Source: Bacillus sp. ZZV12-4809
GTDB lineage: Bacteria; Bacillota; Bacilli; Bacillales; Cytobacillaceae
Reading direction: 5' to 3'
Assembly (NCBI RefSeq): GCF_009849585.1
Contig: NZ_VCRN01000008.1
Coordinates: 62,001-126,000 of the forward strand
DNA length: 64,000 bases
The notes beneath the pieces were generated by a model that was given only the letters and a program-made list of their open reading frames with translations, searched no databases and was not told the DNA's origin. This document shows positions 26,207 to 37,109 of the stretch, in pieces. The position numbers and the translations under genes are program-made. The first letter of the stretch is position 1. Every line of letters begins with the position of its first letter.

Positions 26207-27289
26207 TCACCCCCATTCCAGCAGCAGCAATTCCGAGCTGAACCCCGGTCCGAGTGCAGTTGCAAGCCCGGTATCTCCCTGACTGCCGATCTCCATAAAC
26301 CTTTTGAGTACGTATAGGATTGTTGCAGATGACATATTGCCGAACTCCTTTAATACATCAAGTGAAGTTTCTGTCATACCAGGATTGATTTGCAGCGCTT
26401 TCTGATAAGCATCAATCACTTTTTTACCTCCCGGATGGGCAACAAAATGGTTTATCTCTTCCATCTCCATCTCTTTGCTTCTTAGAAATTCAGTTACATT
26501 AGGCTTCAGCCATCCCTGTATTATGGATGGTATATCCTTTGAGAAAACCACATATAAACCGTCATTCTTCACTTCCCAACCCATTACATCCAGAGAATTT
26601 CGCATGGTTGTCGATTGGGTTCCCACAATTCTCGGAATGGATGACAGCTTTTGAAAATCTCTAAGCACCTCATCTCCAGTTATAAGTGCACATGCAGCAC
26701 CGTCAGCAAAAAGAGACGTCCCGATAAGATTGCTCTTTGACCGGTCATTGCGCTGAAAGGTCAAACTGCATAATTCGATCGTTAACACCAGTACCTTTGC
26801 TTTCGGGAAAGCCAGGCAGTATTCATAGGCTCTTGAAAGGCCTGATGCGCCGCCGGCACAACCCAGTCCCCATATAGGAATTCGTTTCGCATGTTCAGAA
26901 AATGGAAGCTCATTCATAATTCTTGCTTCAATGCTCGGAGTGGCAATTCCTGAACTTGATATAGTAAAAATTGCATCAATTTCATCGTATGGAAGACTCC
27001 TGTTCAGGAATATGCTGTTTTCCAGACAAGACTTTACAGCCTTTGTTCCCAGTACAATAGCCTGTTCAATATATGCATTGTTTCGCTCTTCAAATGTTTT
27101 ATCTGTTTTGAACCATTCCAGATCCTTTACAAAGTGCCGCTTCTCAATTTGGCCGTTCTGGAAAGCTTTTAATAGACGTTCAATATCCTTAAAAGAATCG
27201 GAAAATAAATCCCTGGCAAAATCCATAACCTGATCCTGTGTCAGTACATGTTCAGGTATTGCTTCTGCAACAGATACAATTGCTGGCAT
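26207..27289 (-). CDS. bpsA: Type III polyketide synthase BpsA
   Basis: A chalcone-synthase-like enzyme that extends fatty acyl-CoA with malonyl-CoA to triketide and tetraketide alkylpyrones. The 360 residues include the triad Cys144 (GLGCAGGASG), His284 (VAHPGG) and Asn317 (EFGNMSSAT). AAGGAGAG lies eight bases before the ATG. Followed directly by bpsB. The products are membrane-associated and are thought to affect antibiotic sensitivity in B. subtilis. Confidence 0.95.
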   Translation of the reverse strand: MPAIVSVAEAIPEHVLTQDQVMDFARDLFSDSFKDIERLLKAFQNGQIEKRHFVKDLEWFKTDKTFEERNNAYIEQAIVLGTKAVKSCLENSIFLNRSLPYDEIDAIFTISSSGIATPSIEARIMNELPFSEHAKRIPIWGLGCAGGASGLSRAYEYCLAFPKAKVLVLTIELCSLTFQRNDRSKSNLIGTSLFADGAACALITGDEVLRDFQKLSSIPRIVGTQSTTMRNSLDVMGWEVKNDGLYVVFSKDIPSIIQGWLKPNVTEFLRSKEMEMEEINHFVAHPGGKKVIDAYQKALQINPGMTETSLDVLKEFGNMSSATILYVLKRFMEIGSQGDTGLATALGPGFSSELLLLEWG

Positions 27290-27358
27290 ACGTGACTCTC
27301 CTTCATTTGCTTTCTGTTAATTTTTCCAAATAAAAGCAATTTATGTTTCAAGAACAAA

Positions 27359-27386
27359 AAAAAGCTCCCTCCAATAGGAGGAAGCA
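27359..27386 (-). terminator. Terminator upstream of bpsA
   Basis: A 9-bp stem (27364-27372 with 27377-27385; one G-U pair in the minus-strand RNA) followed by eight T on the minus strand. It ends transcription coming from the zinc-ribbon gene before bpsA begins. Confidence 0.8.
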
Positions 27387-27516
27387 ATGTGTTTTGAAGG
27401 AGTTGTTGTGCATCTTAATTATAAATGAATAACAAAGTGAATAGCATTACTAAAACTTTTCCAATTATCGTTTTCGTGCTGCGTCCACCATGGAGCGCTG
27501 CCGGCGATTGAGCCAG

Positions 27517-27663
27517 TTATTCTGATGCATTTAATCCATTATTATTTTTATGATGCTTTTGAACTTCTATATATATTCTTTTCGTAACAAGGATACCGCA
27601 AGCAGAACAAACCTCTTCTTTATTATATAAAAGCCGGCAATTATCACAATAATATTTCTCCAC
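27517..27663 (-). CDS. Small zinc-ribbon protein
   Basis: 48 residues from a GTG start. Two CxxC knuckles (YCDNCR at 6-9 and VCSACG at 19-22) are followed by a basic tail, the pattern of a free zinc ribbon. A purine-rich GAGAGTGG lies about seven bases before the GTG; a second GTG at 27666 is possible. A terminator follows 130 bases later. Not recognised as a named family. Lies between pbuX and bpsA. Confidence 0.6.
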   Translation of the reverse strand: MEKYYCDNCRLLYNKEEVCSACGILVTKRIYIEVQKHHKNNNGLNASE

Positions 27664-27769
27664 CACATTCCACTCTCTTTCGTGCGAGAAACAATCGCTT
27701 CGAAAATGTAAAATACCGATAGATTATTATATTGTTTTCCAAAATTATTGTGATTGCCGCAAAACAGAA

Positions 27770-29712
<1,943 letters not shown>

Positions 29713-29730
29713 TTACTCATTTCAGCCAAA

Positions 29731-29794
29731 TAAAAAGCCTGAAGCCCATCGCATTCACAACATAAAAATGAGTGAAGCAATGGCCTTCAGGCTA
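29731..29794 (-). terminator. Riboswitch-controlled terminator of xpt-pbuX
   Basis: A long hairpin reading AGCCTGAAGGCC on one arm and GGGCTTCAGGCT on the other is followed on the minus strand by five T. Its 5' arm lies between the aptamer and xpt, so it is the off-state of the guanine switch. Confidence 0.85.
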
Positions 29795-29847
29795 ATGATT
29801 TAAGCTGCAGGCAAACAAGGATGGCATATAGCGTCCTGTACATTGCT

Positions 29848-29918
29848 CACTCATAGTCGGATTATTTACGGTACCCCGGTAGAAACTTGCGAGCCATATC
29901 CTCGCGATTATATGAGTG
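29848..29918 (-). promoter_or_regulatory. Guanine (purine) riboswitch aptamer
   Basis: On the minus strand P1 is CACTCATA/TATGAGTG, and the core reads AATCGCGAGGATATGGCTCGC, TTTCTACCGGG and CCGTAAA, almost identical to the B. subtilis xpt aptamer. The specificity base in GACTATG is C, which selects guanine, hypoxanthine or xanthine rather than adenine. Confidence 0.96.
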
Positions 29919-29938
29919 AATGTTATTAATTTATTAAC

Positions 29939-29966
29939 ATTATAACACCATCTACTAATACTTCAA
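29939..29966 (-). promoter_or_regulatory. Sigma-A promoter of xpt-pbuX
   Basis: Minus-strand TTGAAG (29961-29966), 16 bases, TATAAT (29939-29944), 20 bases before the riboswitch. Confidence 0.6.
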
Positions 29967-30127
29967 TCAAAAATTTACCCAAATACGAACTAAACAAGAT
30001 ATTACCAAAAATAACGTTCGTTAATCAGATAATTCACCCTTTTCTTTACATTCATTAAGAATAATTCACTGTCCTTTTTAAGCTCAATTAAACCTTCACA
30101 TTTTTTTCACAAATTACAGATGTGTTT

Positions 30128-30143
30128 TGTGATTTAAATCACT
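30128..30143 (+). promoter_or_regulatory. Fnr/Crp-type palindrome upstream of the ba3 oxidase
   Basis: TGTGA-TTTAAA-TCACT matches the Fnr-type box TGTGA-N6-TCACA at 9 of 10 positions. It is about 150 bases before coxIIa. The rest of the stretch from 29967 to 30294 is AT-rich with no other clear element. Confidence 0.5.
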
Positions 30144-30294
30144 TAAATATCAATTTTTCACCATTATCATAGTGTTTAAGTTACGAATGAACAATTTGTG
30201 AACTCACTAAAATCATCTAGAATCTCCCTAAATGTTTTGTATTATGAAAGTGTAATCATTTACTTTTTCCAATTTTCGAAAGGAGTGAAGGAAA

Positions 30295-30444
30295 ATGGCG
30301 AAAACGGAACTCAGCCGCAAAACAAAAACTGAAATAGAGGATCGCTCCTCCTTAAAGGGAACGTTAGCTTCCGTTTTCTTATTAGGATTCTTCCTTGTAA
30401 TGACATGGGTAGGCGTTTATTTATTATTTATCAGCCGCTTTTAA
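30295..30444 (+). CDS. Cytochrome c oxidase subunit IIa (ba3 type)
   Basis: 49 residues: a charged N-terminus of about 22 residues, one membrane helix (25-46), and a short basic end. This is the size and topology of the subunit IIa that goes with ba3-type oxidases and replaces a helix of subunit II. The ATG follows AGGAGTG by eight bases. It lies 21 bases before the subunit II gene in the same direction. It is below common ORF cutoffs. Confidence 0.85.
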   Translation: MAKTELSRKTKTEIEDRSSLKGTLASVFLLGFFLVMTWVGVYLLFISRF

Positions 30445-30465
30445 AGTTAGAAAGGGGAAAAAGCC

Positions 30466-30942
30466 ATGCATATGCATAAGTTTGAAAAGGCCTGGCTCAT
30501 TTTTGGAATCGGATCGCTGCTTGTTTTTCTAACAGTTCTGGGAGTGAGCGCATTTTACCTGGGTAATCAGCCCCCGAGCTGTTTGGCTACCATTGATCCT
30601 GAAAAAGTCGATTCTACCGTTCCATTTAATGAGCCTGGATTGAAAAAGGCAGAAGGAAAAGATTGGGATTACGAATTGGTATACGTAGCATCTGCTTTTT
30701 CCTATAGCCCAGCCGAAGTGGAGGTTCCATATGGCGCTAAAGTGAAAATTATCGCTACAACCAAAGACGTCGTCCACGGTTTTGAAGTTGCGGGATCAAA
30801 CATCAACATGATGCTTGAACCAGGCTATATCAGTGAACATGTTACAACCTTTGATAAAAAAGGCGAATACCTGATTGTATGTAATGAATACTGCGGTGTT
30901 GGTCACCACATGATGTCTTCTAAAATTAAGGTGGTGGAATAA
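30466..30942 (+). CDS. ba3-type cytochrome c oxidase subunit II (CuA)
   Basis: 158 residues: one N-terminal helix (about 10-33) and an outside cupredoxin domain. CuA ligands are His104, Cys139, Cys143, His147 and Met150 (C-x3-C-x3-H-x2-M in CNEYCGVGHHMM). It passes electrons from cytochrome c to subunit I. The start has AAAGGGG nine bases before. The gene overlaps the next by one base (TAATG). Confidence 0.95.
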   Translation: MHMHKFEKAWLIFGIGSLLVFLTVLGVSAFYLGNQPPSCLATIDPEKVDSTVPFNEPGLKKAEGKDWDYELVYVASAFSYSPAEVEVPYGAKVKIIATTKDVVHGFEVAGSNINMMLEPGYISEHVTTFDKKGEYLIVCNEYCGVGHHMMSSKIKVVE

Positions 30943-32597
30943 TGTTTAATCCTTCAGCAAAATTAAAAGTTGACCCACGTGACGGAAAATTGGCAATGGC
31001 CCACTTTTTCGTTGCCTTTACTGCCTTAGCAATAGGCGGCTTAGCCGGTTTATTGCAGACTTTGGTCCGCTCCGGTAAATTCGAGCTTCCTGCAGGCATC
31101 GGATATTACCAGATTCTCACGGTTCATGGTGTTGTCCTCGGACTTGTACTTACTACCTTTTTTATAATGGGATTCCAGATCGCTGCAACAAGCAAAACAT
31201 CAGGGGCCTTTACGAAAAAACAGCGTATTGCCGGCTGGACCGGTTTCTGGCTGATGACGGCGGGAACTGTTCTTGCAGCTGTTATGATCCTGCTGAATGA
31301 AGCAACAGTTCTATATACTTTCTATGCTCCTCTTCAAGCACATGCTTTGTATTATATCGGATTAACACTTGTTATAGTGGGAAGCTGGATTGACGGGGCA
31401 TCAATCATTATGAAGTATGCAGAATGGCGGAGGAAAAATCCCGGTAAACCAAGTCCATTATTAACCTTCATGTCGCTGGTCAACACAATGATGTGGATTG
31501 TAGCGACAATCGGTGTAGCAGCTACAGTTCTTTTCCAGCTGCTTCCTTGGTCATTGGGATTTGTTGAAACGGTAAATATTGGAGTCAGCCGAACTCTATT
31601 CTGGTATTTCGGACATCCGCTTGTATACTTCTGGCTATTGCCGGCTTATATGGCCTGGTATGTTGTAATTCCAAAAGTCATCGGCGGAAAGGTTTTCTCT
31701 GACTCATTAGCACGTTTGTCTTTTATATTATTCCTGCTGTTCTCCATCCCTGTCGGATTTCACCATCAATTAATGGAGCCAGGCATTGACCCGGCATGGA
31801 AATTCCTGCAGGTAATTCTGACATTCCTTGTTGTCATTCCATCTTTAATGACTGCATTTTCTTTGTTTGCTACTTTCGAAAGCTTTGGCCGTTCAAAAGG
31901 GGCTACAGGGTTATTCGGCTGGGTTAAGAAACTTCCTTGGGGAGATGCACGATTTGCCGTGCCGTTCATTGGGATGATTGCCTTTATTCCTGCGGGTGCA
32001 GGCGGGATCGTCAACGCCTCTCACCAGATGAACCAGGTTGTTCATAACACCATTTGGGTAACCGGCCACTTTCACTTAACAGTAGCAACATCTGTAGTAC
32101 TTACATTTTTTGGGGTTTCTTACTGGCTGATTCCTCATCTGACAGGAAGAACATTAACCAAAGCAATGAATAAATTAGGAATCATCCAGGCAGTTATCTG
32201 GGCAATCGGCATGACTTTCATGTCTGGCGCCATGCATGCTGCAGGCCTTCTGGGAGCGCCGCGCCGTTCGTCCTACTCTGAATATGGCGGAGCAGCACAA
32301 GCAGCAGAATGGATTCCCTACCAGGTCGCACAGGCAATCGGCGGATCTATACTATTCATTGGCATTATTTTAATGATCTATATCTTTATCAACCTTGCAT
32401 TCTTCGCACCAAAGGGCGAGCAGGAGTTCCCTGTCGGAGAAGCAGCTGATGAAGCTGAAAAAGCGCCGATGGTATTCGAAAACTGGAAGCTTTGGCTCGG
32501 AATTACAGTTGTTCTTATTCTATTTGCCTACACTATCCCGTTTATAGACTTAATACAAAATGCACCTCCAGGAGCTAAAGGGTATAAGCTTTGGTAA
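30942..32597 (+). CDS. ba3-type cytochrome c oxidase subunit I
   Basis: Catalytic subunit of a type B heme-copper oxidase, 551 residues and 13 or so helices. Ligands: His62 and His378 for the low-spin heme, His376 for the high-spin heme, and His225, His274 and His275 for CuB. Tyr229 is placed to cross-link with His225 (GHPLVYFW). The enzyme reduces oxygen to water and pumps protons; type B enzymes work at low oxygen. It forms an operon with subunits IIa and II. No terminator is obvious; a dispersed repeat follows. Confidence 0.95.
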   Translation: MFNPSAKLKVDPRDGKLAMAHFFVAFTALAIGGLAGLLQTLVRSGKFELPAGIGYYQILTVHGVVLGLVLTTFFIMGFQIAATSKTSGAFTKKQRIAGWTGFWLMTAGTVLAAVMILLNEATVLYTFYAPLQAHALYYIGLTLVIVGSWIDGASIIMKYAEWRRKNPGKPSPLLTFMSLVNTMMWIVATIGVAATVLFQLLPWSLGFVETVNIGVSRTLFWYFGHPLVYFWLLPAYMAWYVVIPKVIGGKVFSDSLARLSFILFLLFSIPVGFHHQLMEPGIDPAWKFLQVILTFLVVIPSLMTAFSLFATFESFGRSKGATGLFGWVKKLPWGDARFAVPFIGMIAFIPAGAGGIVNASHQMNQVVHNTIWVTGHFHLTVATSVVLTFFGVSYWLIPHLTGRTLTKAMNKLGIIQAVIWAIGMTFMSGAMHAAGLLGAPRRSSYSEYGGAAQAAEWIPYQVAQAIGGSILFIGIILMIYIFINLAFFAPKGEQEFPVGEAADEAEKAPMVFENWKLWLGITVVLILFAYTIPFIDLIQNAPPGAKGYKLW

Positions 32598-32680
32598 AAG
32601 GAAAGGCTTGCCCCGGCTCTTCCAGGAGTAAGGCGCAGAAGCTAGACAGTATTATAGTTCAAACTTTCATACCCGCTGAT

Positions 32681-32713
32681 AAAAAACACTCCGCTCCAGT
32701 TGGATCGGAGTGT
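32681..32713 (-). terminator. Terminator of the DMT permease at 32715
   Basis: An 8-bp stem (ACACTCCG/CGGAGTGT) with A-run to the left, which reads as T-run on the minus strand. Confidence 0.8.
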
Positions 32714-32714
32714 A

Positions 32715-33635
32715 TTAATGTCCGGGCCCGCTGGAGTCAGCCGCCATTCCTGATTTCTTTCTTCTTGCAGGCAAATTCACAATAATAACTGAGCTGAGAA
32801 TCAGCACTGCACCGGCAATCTGCACTGCACCTAGATTTTCTCCGAAAAGCGTCACACCTAAAAGCATAGCCACAACTGGTTCAACTGTAGCAATAACAGC
32901 TGCTTTGCTCCCATCTGTTTTTTCCAGTCCCCATGTGTACACAAAATAGGCGAGGACCGTAGGCACAAACCCCAAACCAATACTAAGCAGCAAAACCTCA
33001 ATGTTCAAGAAGACTGAGGCTTTTGTCCATAGCTTTGTGACCGGGATCATAAATACAGAAGCAATAACGAATGTATAAAGCGTTACAGTAAAGGGCTGAT
33101 ATTTTCTTAAAGCAAATTTCCCGAAAATTGTATAAAGTGCATAGCCAAACCCTGCACCTAATCCCGTCAAAATTCCAACGAGAGTAATTTCACTGCTGCC
33201 CGCTGATAATCCGGCAACTAAAATGCAGCCCACAATGGTGCCTGCTACAGCTGCAATCTTTCTTAGATCGATCCCTTCCTTTAGAAACAGGTAAGATAAT
33301 ACAGTCACAAAAGCCGGAGCTGTGTAAAGCAGAACGACTGCCAGGGAAATACTGATTTGGTTCATTGCAGTGAAATAACAATAATTAAAAAAGACGATGC
33401 TCAATATTCCGGTCCCGGCAAAAAATTGGATGTCAGAGACAGATTCCAGTTTAAAACAGTTTCGGAAACGCATAATCCCGAAAAGCATGAGAAATATGGC
33501 CGCAAATAAAACTCTCACAGCGACAATTTCCATAGCTGAGAATCCATATTCCCCTAGCCCTTTTACAAATACAGCAATTATGCCCCATAGACTTGCTCCA
33601 AATGCAATCATTAGGAATGGAAGTAGTTTCTTCAT
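32715..33635 (-). CDS. EamA/DMT family permease
   Basis: 306 residues, ten predicted membrane helices in two EamA units (about 5-138 and 150-290). The second repeat has the family pattern near LEKTDGSKAAVIATVEPVVA. Substrate not predictable; relatives move amino acids, nucleotide sugars or drugs. It is not closely similar to the other DMT permease at 15530. GGAGAG is seven bases before the ATG. Transcribed alone. Confidence 0.88.
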   Translation of the reverse strand: MKKLLPFLMIAFGASLWGIIAVFVKGLGEYGFSAMEIVAVRVLFAAIFLMLFGIMRFRNCFKLESVSDIQFFAGTGILSIVFFNYCYFTAMNQISISLAVVLLYTAPAFVTVLSYLFLKEGIDLRKIAAVAGTIVGCILVAGLSAGSSEITLVGILTGLGAGFGYALYTIFGKFALRKYQPFTVTLYTFVIASVFMIPVTKLWTKASVFLNIEVLLLSIGLGFVPTVLAYFVYTWGLEKTDGSKAAVIATVEPVVAMLLGVTLFGENLGAVQIAGAVLILSSVIIVNLPARRKKSGMAADSSGPGH

Positions 33636-33700
33636 TATTTCTCTCCATGAAGTAAGAGGATGGCTGAAGCCACCCCCCTGCTAATTTTATGATTGAGCAA

Positions 33701-35212
33701 TTATTTCAGCTGATACACTTTACCGTACTTATCATACAGATAGTCAATTAAATGCTGTGCATTCAGGCCTTCCCCTGTTACCTCATTTAAGATTTCAAGC
33801 GGTTTTTTCATTTTGCCAAACTGGTGCACATTTTTGTTAAACCACTCTTTAACTGGCAGCAAATTGCCTGATTCAAGTAATTCATCAAAGTTTGGCAAGT
33901 CCTTTAACATGCTGTTTTTCAGCTGAGCTGCATACATATATCCCAAGGCATATGAAGGGAAATAACCGAAGCTTCCCCCTGCCCAGTGAACATCCTGCAG
34001 AACGCCTTCTCCGTTATTTTCTGGCTTTACTCCCAGGTATTGTTCATATTTTTCATTCCAAATAGCTGGAAGGTCTTTAACTTCAATTTCATCGTTAAAC
34101 AAGCCTTTTTCAATTTCATAACGTATGATGATATGAAGCGGATACGTTAATTCGTCTGCTTCAATACGGATTAATGATGGCTTTGATTCATTAATTGCAC
34201 GGTAAAAAGCATCTATTGATACATCATCAAATTGACCGCTTCCATGTTCTTTAAGGAGGTCATAATTCTTTTTCCAGAAAGAAAAATGTCTTCCGACAAA
34301 GTTTTCATAAAATAATGATTGTGATTCATGAATTCCCATTGATGTTCCAGAGCATAACGGCGTTCCAACCAGATCAGGAGAAATATTTTGTTCATAAAGA
34401 GCATGCCCGCCTTCATGAATCGTCCCAAATACCGCTGTCCGGAAATCAGTTTCATCATACTTTGTTGTCACTCGGACATCACCAGGATTTAATCCTGTTG
34501 CAAAAGGATGAACGGTTTCATCGAGACGTCCCGCTTTAAAGTTATATCCCATTTGATCAAGAATTTTAAGACTGAACTCCCGCTGTTTGTCCTTTGTAAA
34601 ATGTTTGAATAAAAAGCTTGTGTCAGGTTTATTTTGTGATTCAGAAATTTGCTGAACAAGCGGCACAATTTTTTCCCTCAGCTGCCCGAACACTTTATCT
34701 AGCGTTTCAACGGTGACACCAGGTTCATACATATCCAGCAGAGTATTATATTTGTTTCCCTCGTATCCCCAATAAGAAATGAATCTCTTATTCATCTCAA
34801 CAAGCTTTTCCAAATATGGCTGGAACGTTTCAAAATCTGAGCGTGCCTTTGCATCTTCCCAAATGTTTTCAGCCTTGGATTGCAGAATGACATATTCAGT
34901 ATATTCCTCTGCAGGAATTTTTTTATTGCGGTCATAATCCTTCTTGCATTCTTCCAGTGTCTTTAATGTTATTTCAGCAAGGTTTTCCTGGCCTGAAAGT
35001 TTTGCTATGTATGCTGCCATTTCCTCAGAAGTTGACATTCTGAACACTTCTGAAGAGATCATTCCAATTACTTCCGAGCGCTGTTCCATACCCTGCCTGG
35101 GTGCGCCGGTCCGCATATCCCAATACATCAGCCCGATCGCTTCATTATATGCTGTCATTTTTTTGACATACTCAAGGAATTGCAATTCTGTCTGTTTTAG
35201 TGATTCTGCCAT
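33701..35212 (-). CDS. ypwA: M32 family metallocarboxypeptidase YpwA
   Basis: A cytosolic carboxypeptidase Taq-like enzyme, 503 residues, the family's usual length. The zinc motif HEGGH is at about 264-268 (GTIHEGGHALYEQN), with the downstream glutamate in GIHESQSLFYEN near 295. The TSFLFKHF and YPSYALGYMYAAQL regions are conserved in the family. It removes single C-terminal residues from peptides of limited length. No operon partner. Confidence 0.94.
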   Translation of the reverse strand: MAESLKQTELQFLEYVKKMTAYNEAIGLMYWDMRTGAPRQGMEQRSEVIGMISSEVFRMSTSEEMAAYIAKLSGQENLAEITLKTLEECKKDYDRNKKIPAEEYTEYVILQSKAENIWEDAKARSDFETFQPYLEKLVEMNKRFISYWGYEGNKYNTLLDMYEPGVTVETLDKVFGQLREKIVPLVQQISESQNKPDTSFLFKHFTKDKQREFSLKILDQMGYNFKAGRLDETVHPFATGLNPGDVRVTTKYDETDFRTAVFGTIHEGGHALYEQNISPDLVGTPLCSGTSMGIHESQSLFYENFVGRHFSFWKKNYDLLKEHGSGQFDDVSIDAFYRAINESKPSLIRIEADELTYPLHIIIRYEIEKGLFNDEIEVKDLPAIWNEKYEQYLGVKPENNGEGVLQDVHWAGGSFGYFPSYALGYMYAAQLKNSMLKDLPNFDELLESGNLLPVKEWFNKNVHQFGKMKKPLEILNEVTGEGLNAQHLIDYLYDKYGKVYQLK

Positions 35213-35378
35213 AAATTTTCCCCCTTTGTATCTATTACAGTATCATTTTATCATATTTTTCTGAAAAGGCAGTCTCAATAATCTTATTCTCCTGCTGCTC
35301 TTGGGCTGTTTTTCTTTTTCACCTGGCTGGCAAAGAGTTATAATGATGGTAAGTGAACTAACCGGAAAGAGAGATAGC

Positions 35379-36539
35379 ATGAAATATTTGATTTACTTTA
35401 TCATTATTGCAGCATTTATTGATACATTTTCTCAGCTTCCCATCATGAGCCCCTTTGCCATGACATTTAATCCATCACCAGCATTTGCGGGAATGATTGT
35501 TGGGCTTTATTCCTTCTCGAATATGATTGGCAATATATTAGCCGGCTATTGGATAGATAAAAGAGGAGCAAAAAGGGTTTTGGTATCCGGTTTATCCCTA
35601 ACCGGATTCATTTTAGTCCTGTATACATTTGCTGATTCTCCCCTGCAATTAATTACTGTAAGATTTCTTCACGGATTATTTGGGGGCTTCCTGGTCCCTG
35701 CGGCTTTTACAGTCATTTCAAACCTCGGAAAATCAGGCAAACAAGGTAAAAAAATGGCTGTATCAGGCGCAGCTGTCGGATGTTCAGCCATTATAGGCCC
35801 CGCATTCGGGGCAGTGATTGCTTCCAATTACAGCATCAACTGGGTCTTTTTAATTATTGCAGCTACAATGATCACTAGCGCAGTCCTTGCCTTTGTGTTT
35901 CTGCCGGCAGGAAATATGGTAAATGTAAAAAAAGAGAGCTCTCATGAAAAAATGCTTCCACTATTTAAGAATCCTATGCTTACAGCAAGCTATTTAGGAG
36001 CCTTTTCTCTCATGTTTGCTCAAGGGACACTTGCCTACCTTCTTCCCCTTCAGGTAGAAGCCCTGCAGATTGAGGCGATGTACAGCGGAATTTTATTAAG
36101 CACTTTCGGAATAACGGCAATTCTTATTTTTCTGCTGCCCATTAATAAAATATTTGATAAGTATAAGCATCACAATAGCATGCTTTCCGGAATGCTGATT
36201 ATTGCAATTGCATTAGTCCTGTTAAGTTCAGCATCATCTCTTGGATTCATGTTTATATGCATGGTTCTTTACGGCACCGGGTTTGCTCTTTTATTCCCAT
36301 CCATCAATGCCCTTATAGCCAATCATACGACAGAAAAAACAAGAGGAAAGGCATTCGGCCTCTTCTATGCCTTTTTTTCTTTAGGTGTGGTAGCTGGTTC
36401 CACCATATTAGGCTTCTTGAAAGTAACATTTGAAACAGGTTTTTTAATCGCTGCAGCCATATTATTTTTTACGGTATGCGGCATGTCCATATATTCCAAA
36501 AAAAGAAACCCCCAACTATTAAAAAGCGGGAGTGACTGA
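35379..36539 (+). CDS. MFS transporter
   Basis: 386 residues, 12 predicted helices; the A-motif is GYWIDKRGAKRVLVSG between helices 2 and 3 (about 60-75). It falls in the drug:H+ antiporter-1 type by topology. The ATG at 35379 was chosen (GGAAAGAGAG upstream); 26 further codons are in frame but lack a signal. The stop is followed two bases later by the small zinc-finger gene. Confidence 0.88.
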   Translation: MKYLIYFIIIAAFIDTFSQLPIMSPFAMTFNPSPAFAGMIVGLYSFSNMIGNILAGYWIDKRGAKRVLVSGLSLTGFILVLYTFADSPLQLITVRFLHGLFGGFLVPAAFTVISNLGKSGKQGKKMAVSGAAVGCSAIIGPAFGAVIASNYSINWVFLIIAATMITSAVLAFVFLPAGNMVNVKKESSHEKMLPLFKNPMLTASYLGAFSLMFAQGTLAYLLPLQVEALQIEAMYSGILLSTFGITAILIFLLPINKIFDKYKHHNSMLSGMLIIAIALVLLSSASSLGFMFICMVLYGTGFALLFPSINALIANHTTEKTRGKAFGLFYAFFSLGVVAGSTILGFLKVTFETGFLIAAAILFFTVCGMSIYSKKRNPQLLKSGSD

Positions 36540-36541
36540 AA

Positions 36542-36682
36542 ATGAAAGAATTAGTAGGCAGCTGCACTGTTTGCGGCAAAGACCTGTACTGTCTTGATGG
36601 ATTCTTCAACGGAGTCCATAATGAAAAAAATGAAACCATCTGTTTTGAATGTATCGAAGAACAAAAAGAATCCGCAGAGTAA
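36542..36682 (+). CDS. Small four-cysteine protein after the MFS gene
   Basis: 46 residues with CTVC (8-11) and CFEC (34-37), a likely zinc knuckle pair. The ATG starts two bases after the MFS stop, with GGGAGTG eight bases before it, so it is translated from the same mRNA. The stop codon sits inside the terminator stem. Family unknown. Confidence 0.7.
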   Translation: MKELVGSCTVCGKDLYCLDGFFNGVHNEKNETICFECIEEQKESAE

Positions 36683-36701
36683 ACCTCTGCGGATTCTTTT
36701 T
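36669..36701 (+). terminator. Terminator of the MFS/zinc-finger operon
   Basis: A perfect 11-bp stem (36669-36679 with 36685-36695), 5-base loop including the stop codon, then CTTTTT. Confidence 0.9.
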
Positions 36702-36713
36702 GTTCCACTTAAT

Positions 36714-36742
36714 TTGTGAAAATGTATTTCGCAATATGATAT
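36714..36742 (+). promoter_or_regulatory. Likely promoter of the DUF2249 operon
   Basis: TTGTGA (36714-36719), 17 bases, TGATAT (36737-36742). The -35 also looks like half of an Fnr-type box but lacks the second half. Confidence 0.4.
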
Positions 36743-36866
36743 ATGTCACTTATTTCAAAAGATCCCGGTGTTAAACTCAAAGTAATCAATAACGATTCTC
36801 ACTGCAGAAAAATTTCAGTTATTGGCCATTAAATTAATCCACCAGCCGATTGAAGGAGTGATCAGA

Positions 36867-37109
36867 ATGAAAAATAAAGTTATTGAACTTGATGTAAGAG
36901 AGGATTTAAAAAATAAATTGGAGCCGTTTGAAAAAATCACGTTGGCAATAGCTGAAGTTGATATTGATGATGTTTTTATCCTTCATGCCCCATTTAAGCC
37001 TGTCCCTCTTTTTGGGGTCTTAAAGGCAAAAGGGTTCGAATATAAAGCTGAGGAAATTGAAAAGAAGCACTGGAAAGTGACCTTTACGAAGAGAGGTGCT
37101 TCAAAATGA
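36867..37109 (+). CDS. DUF2249 domain protein
   Basis: 80 residues: IELDVREDLKNKLEPFEKI then HAPFKPVPLFGVLKAKGFEY. The LDVR opening and the LHAPFKPVPL motif are typical of DUF2249, a SirA/TusA-like small fold. Such proteins often sit beside nitric-oxide or nitrite reduction genes and cluster-assembly genes. The ATG at 36867 has AAGGAGTG upstream. It overlaps the next gene by four bases. Confidence 0.85.
   Translation: MKNKVIELDVREDLKNKLEPFEKITLAIAEVDIDDVFILHAPFKPVPLFGVLKAKGFEYKAEEIEKKHWKVTFTKRGASK

Noticed and set aside
36714-36760. NsrR or Fnr operator before the DUF2249 operon
   Set aside because: Only half-site resemblance (TGTGA; ATGTATTT/AATATGAT); the palindromes are too imperfect to call.
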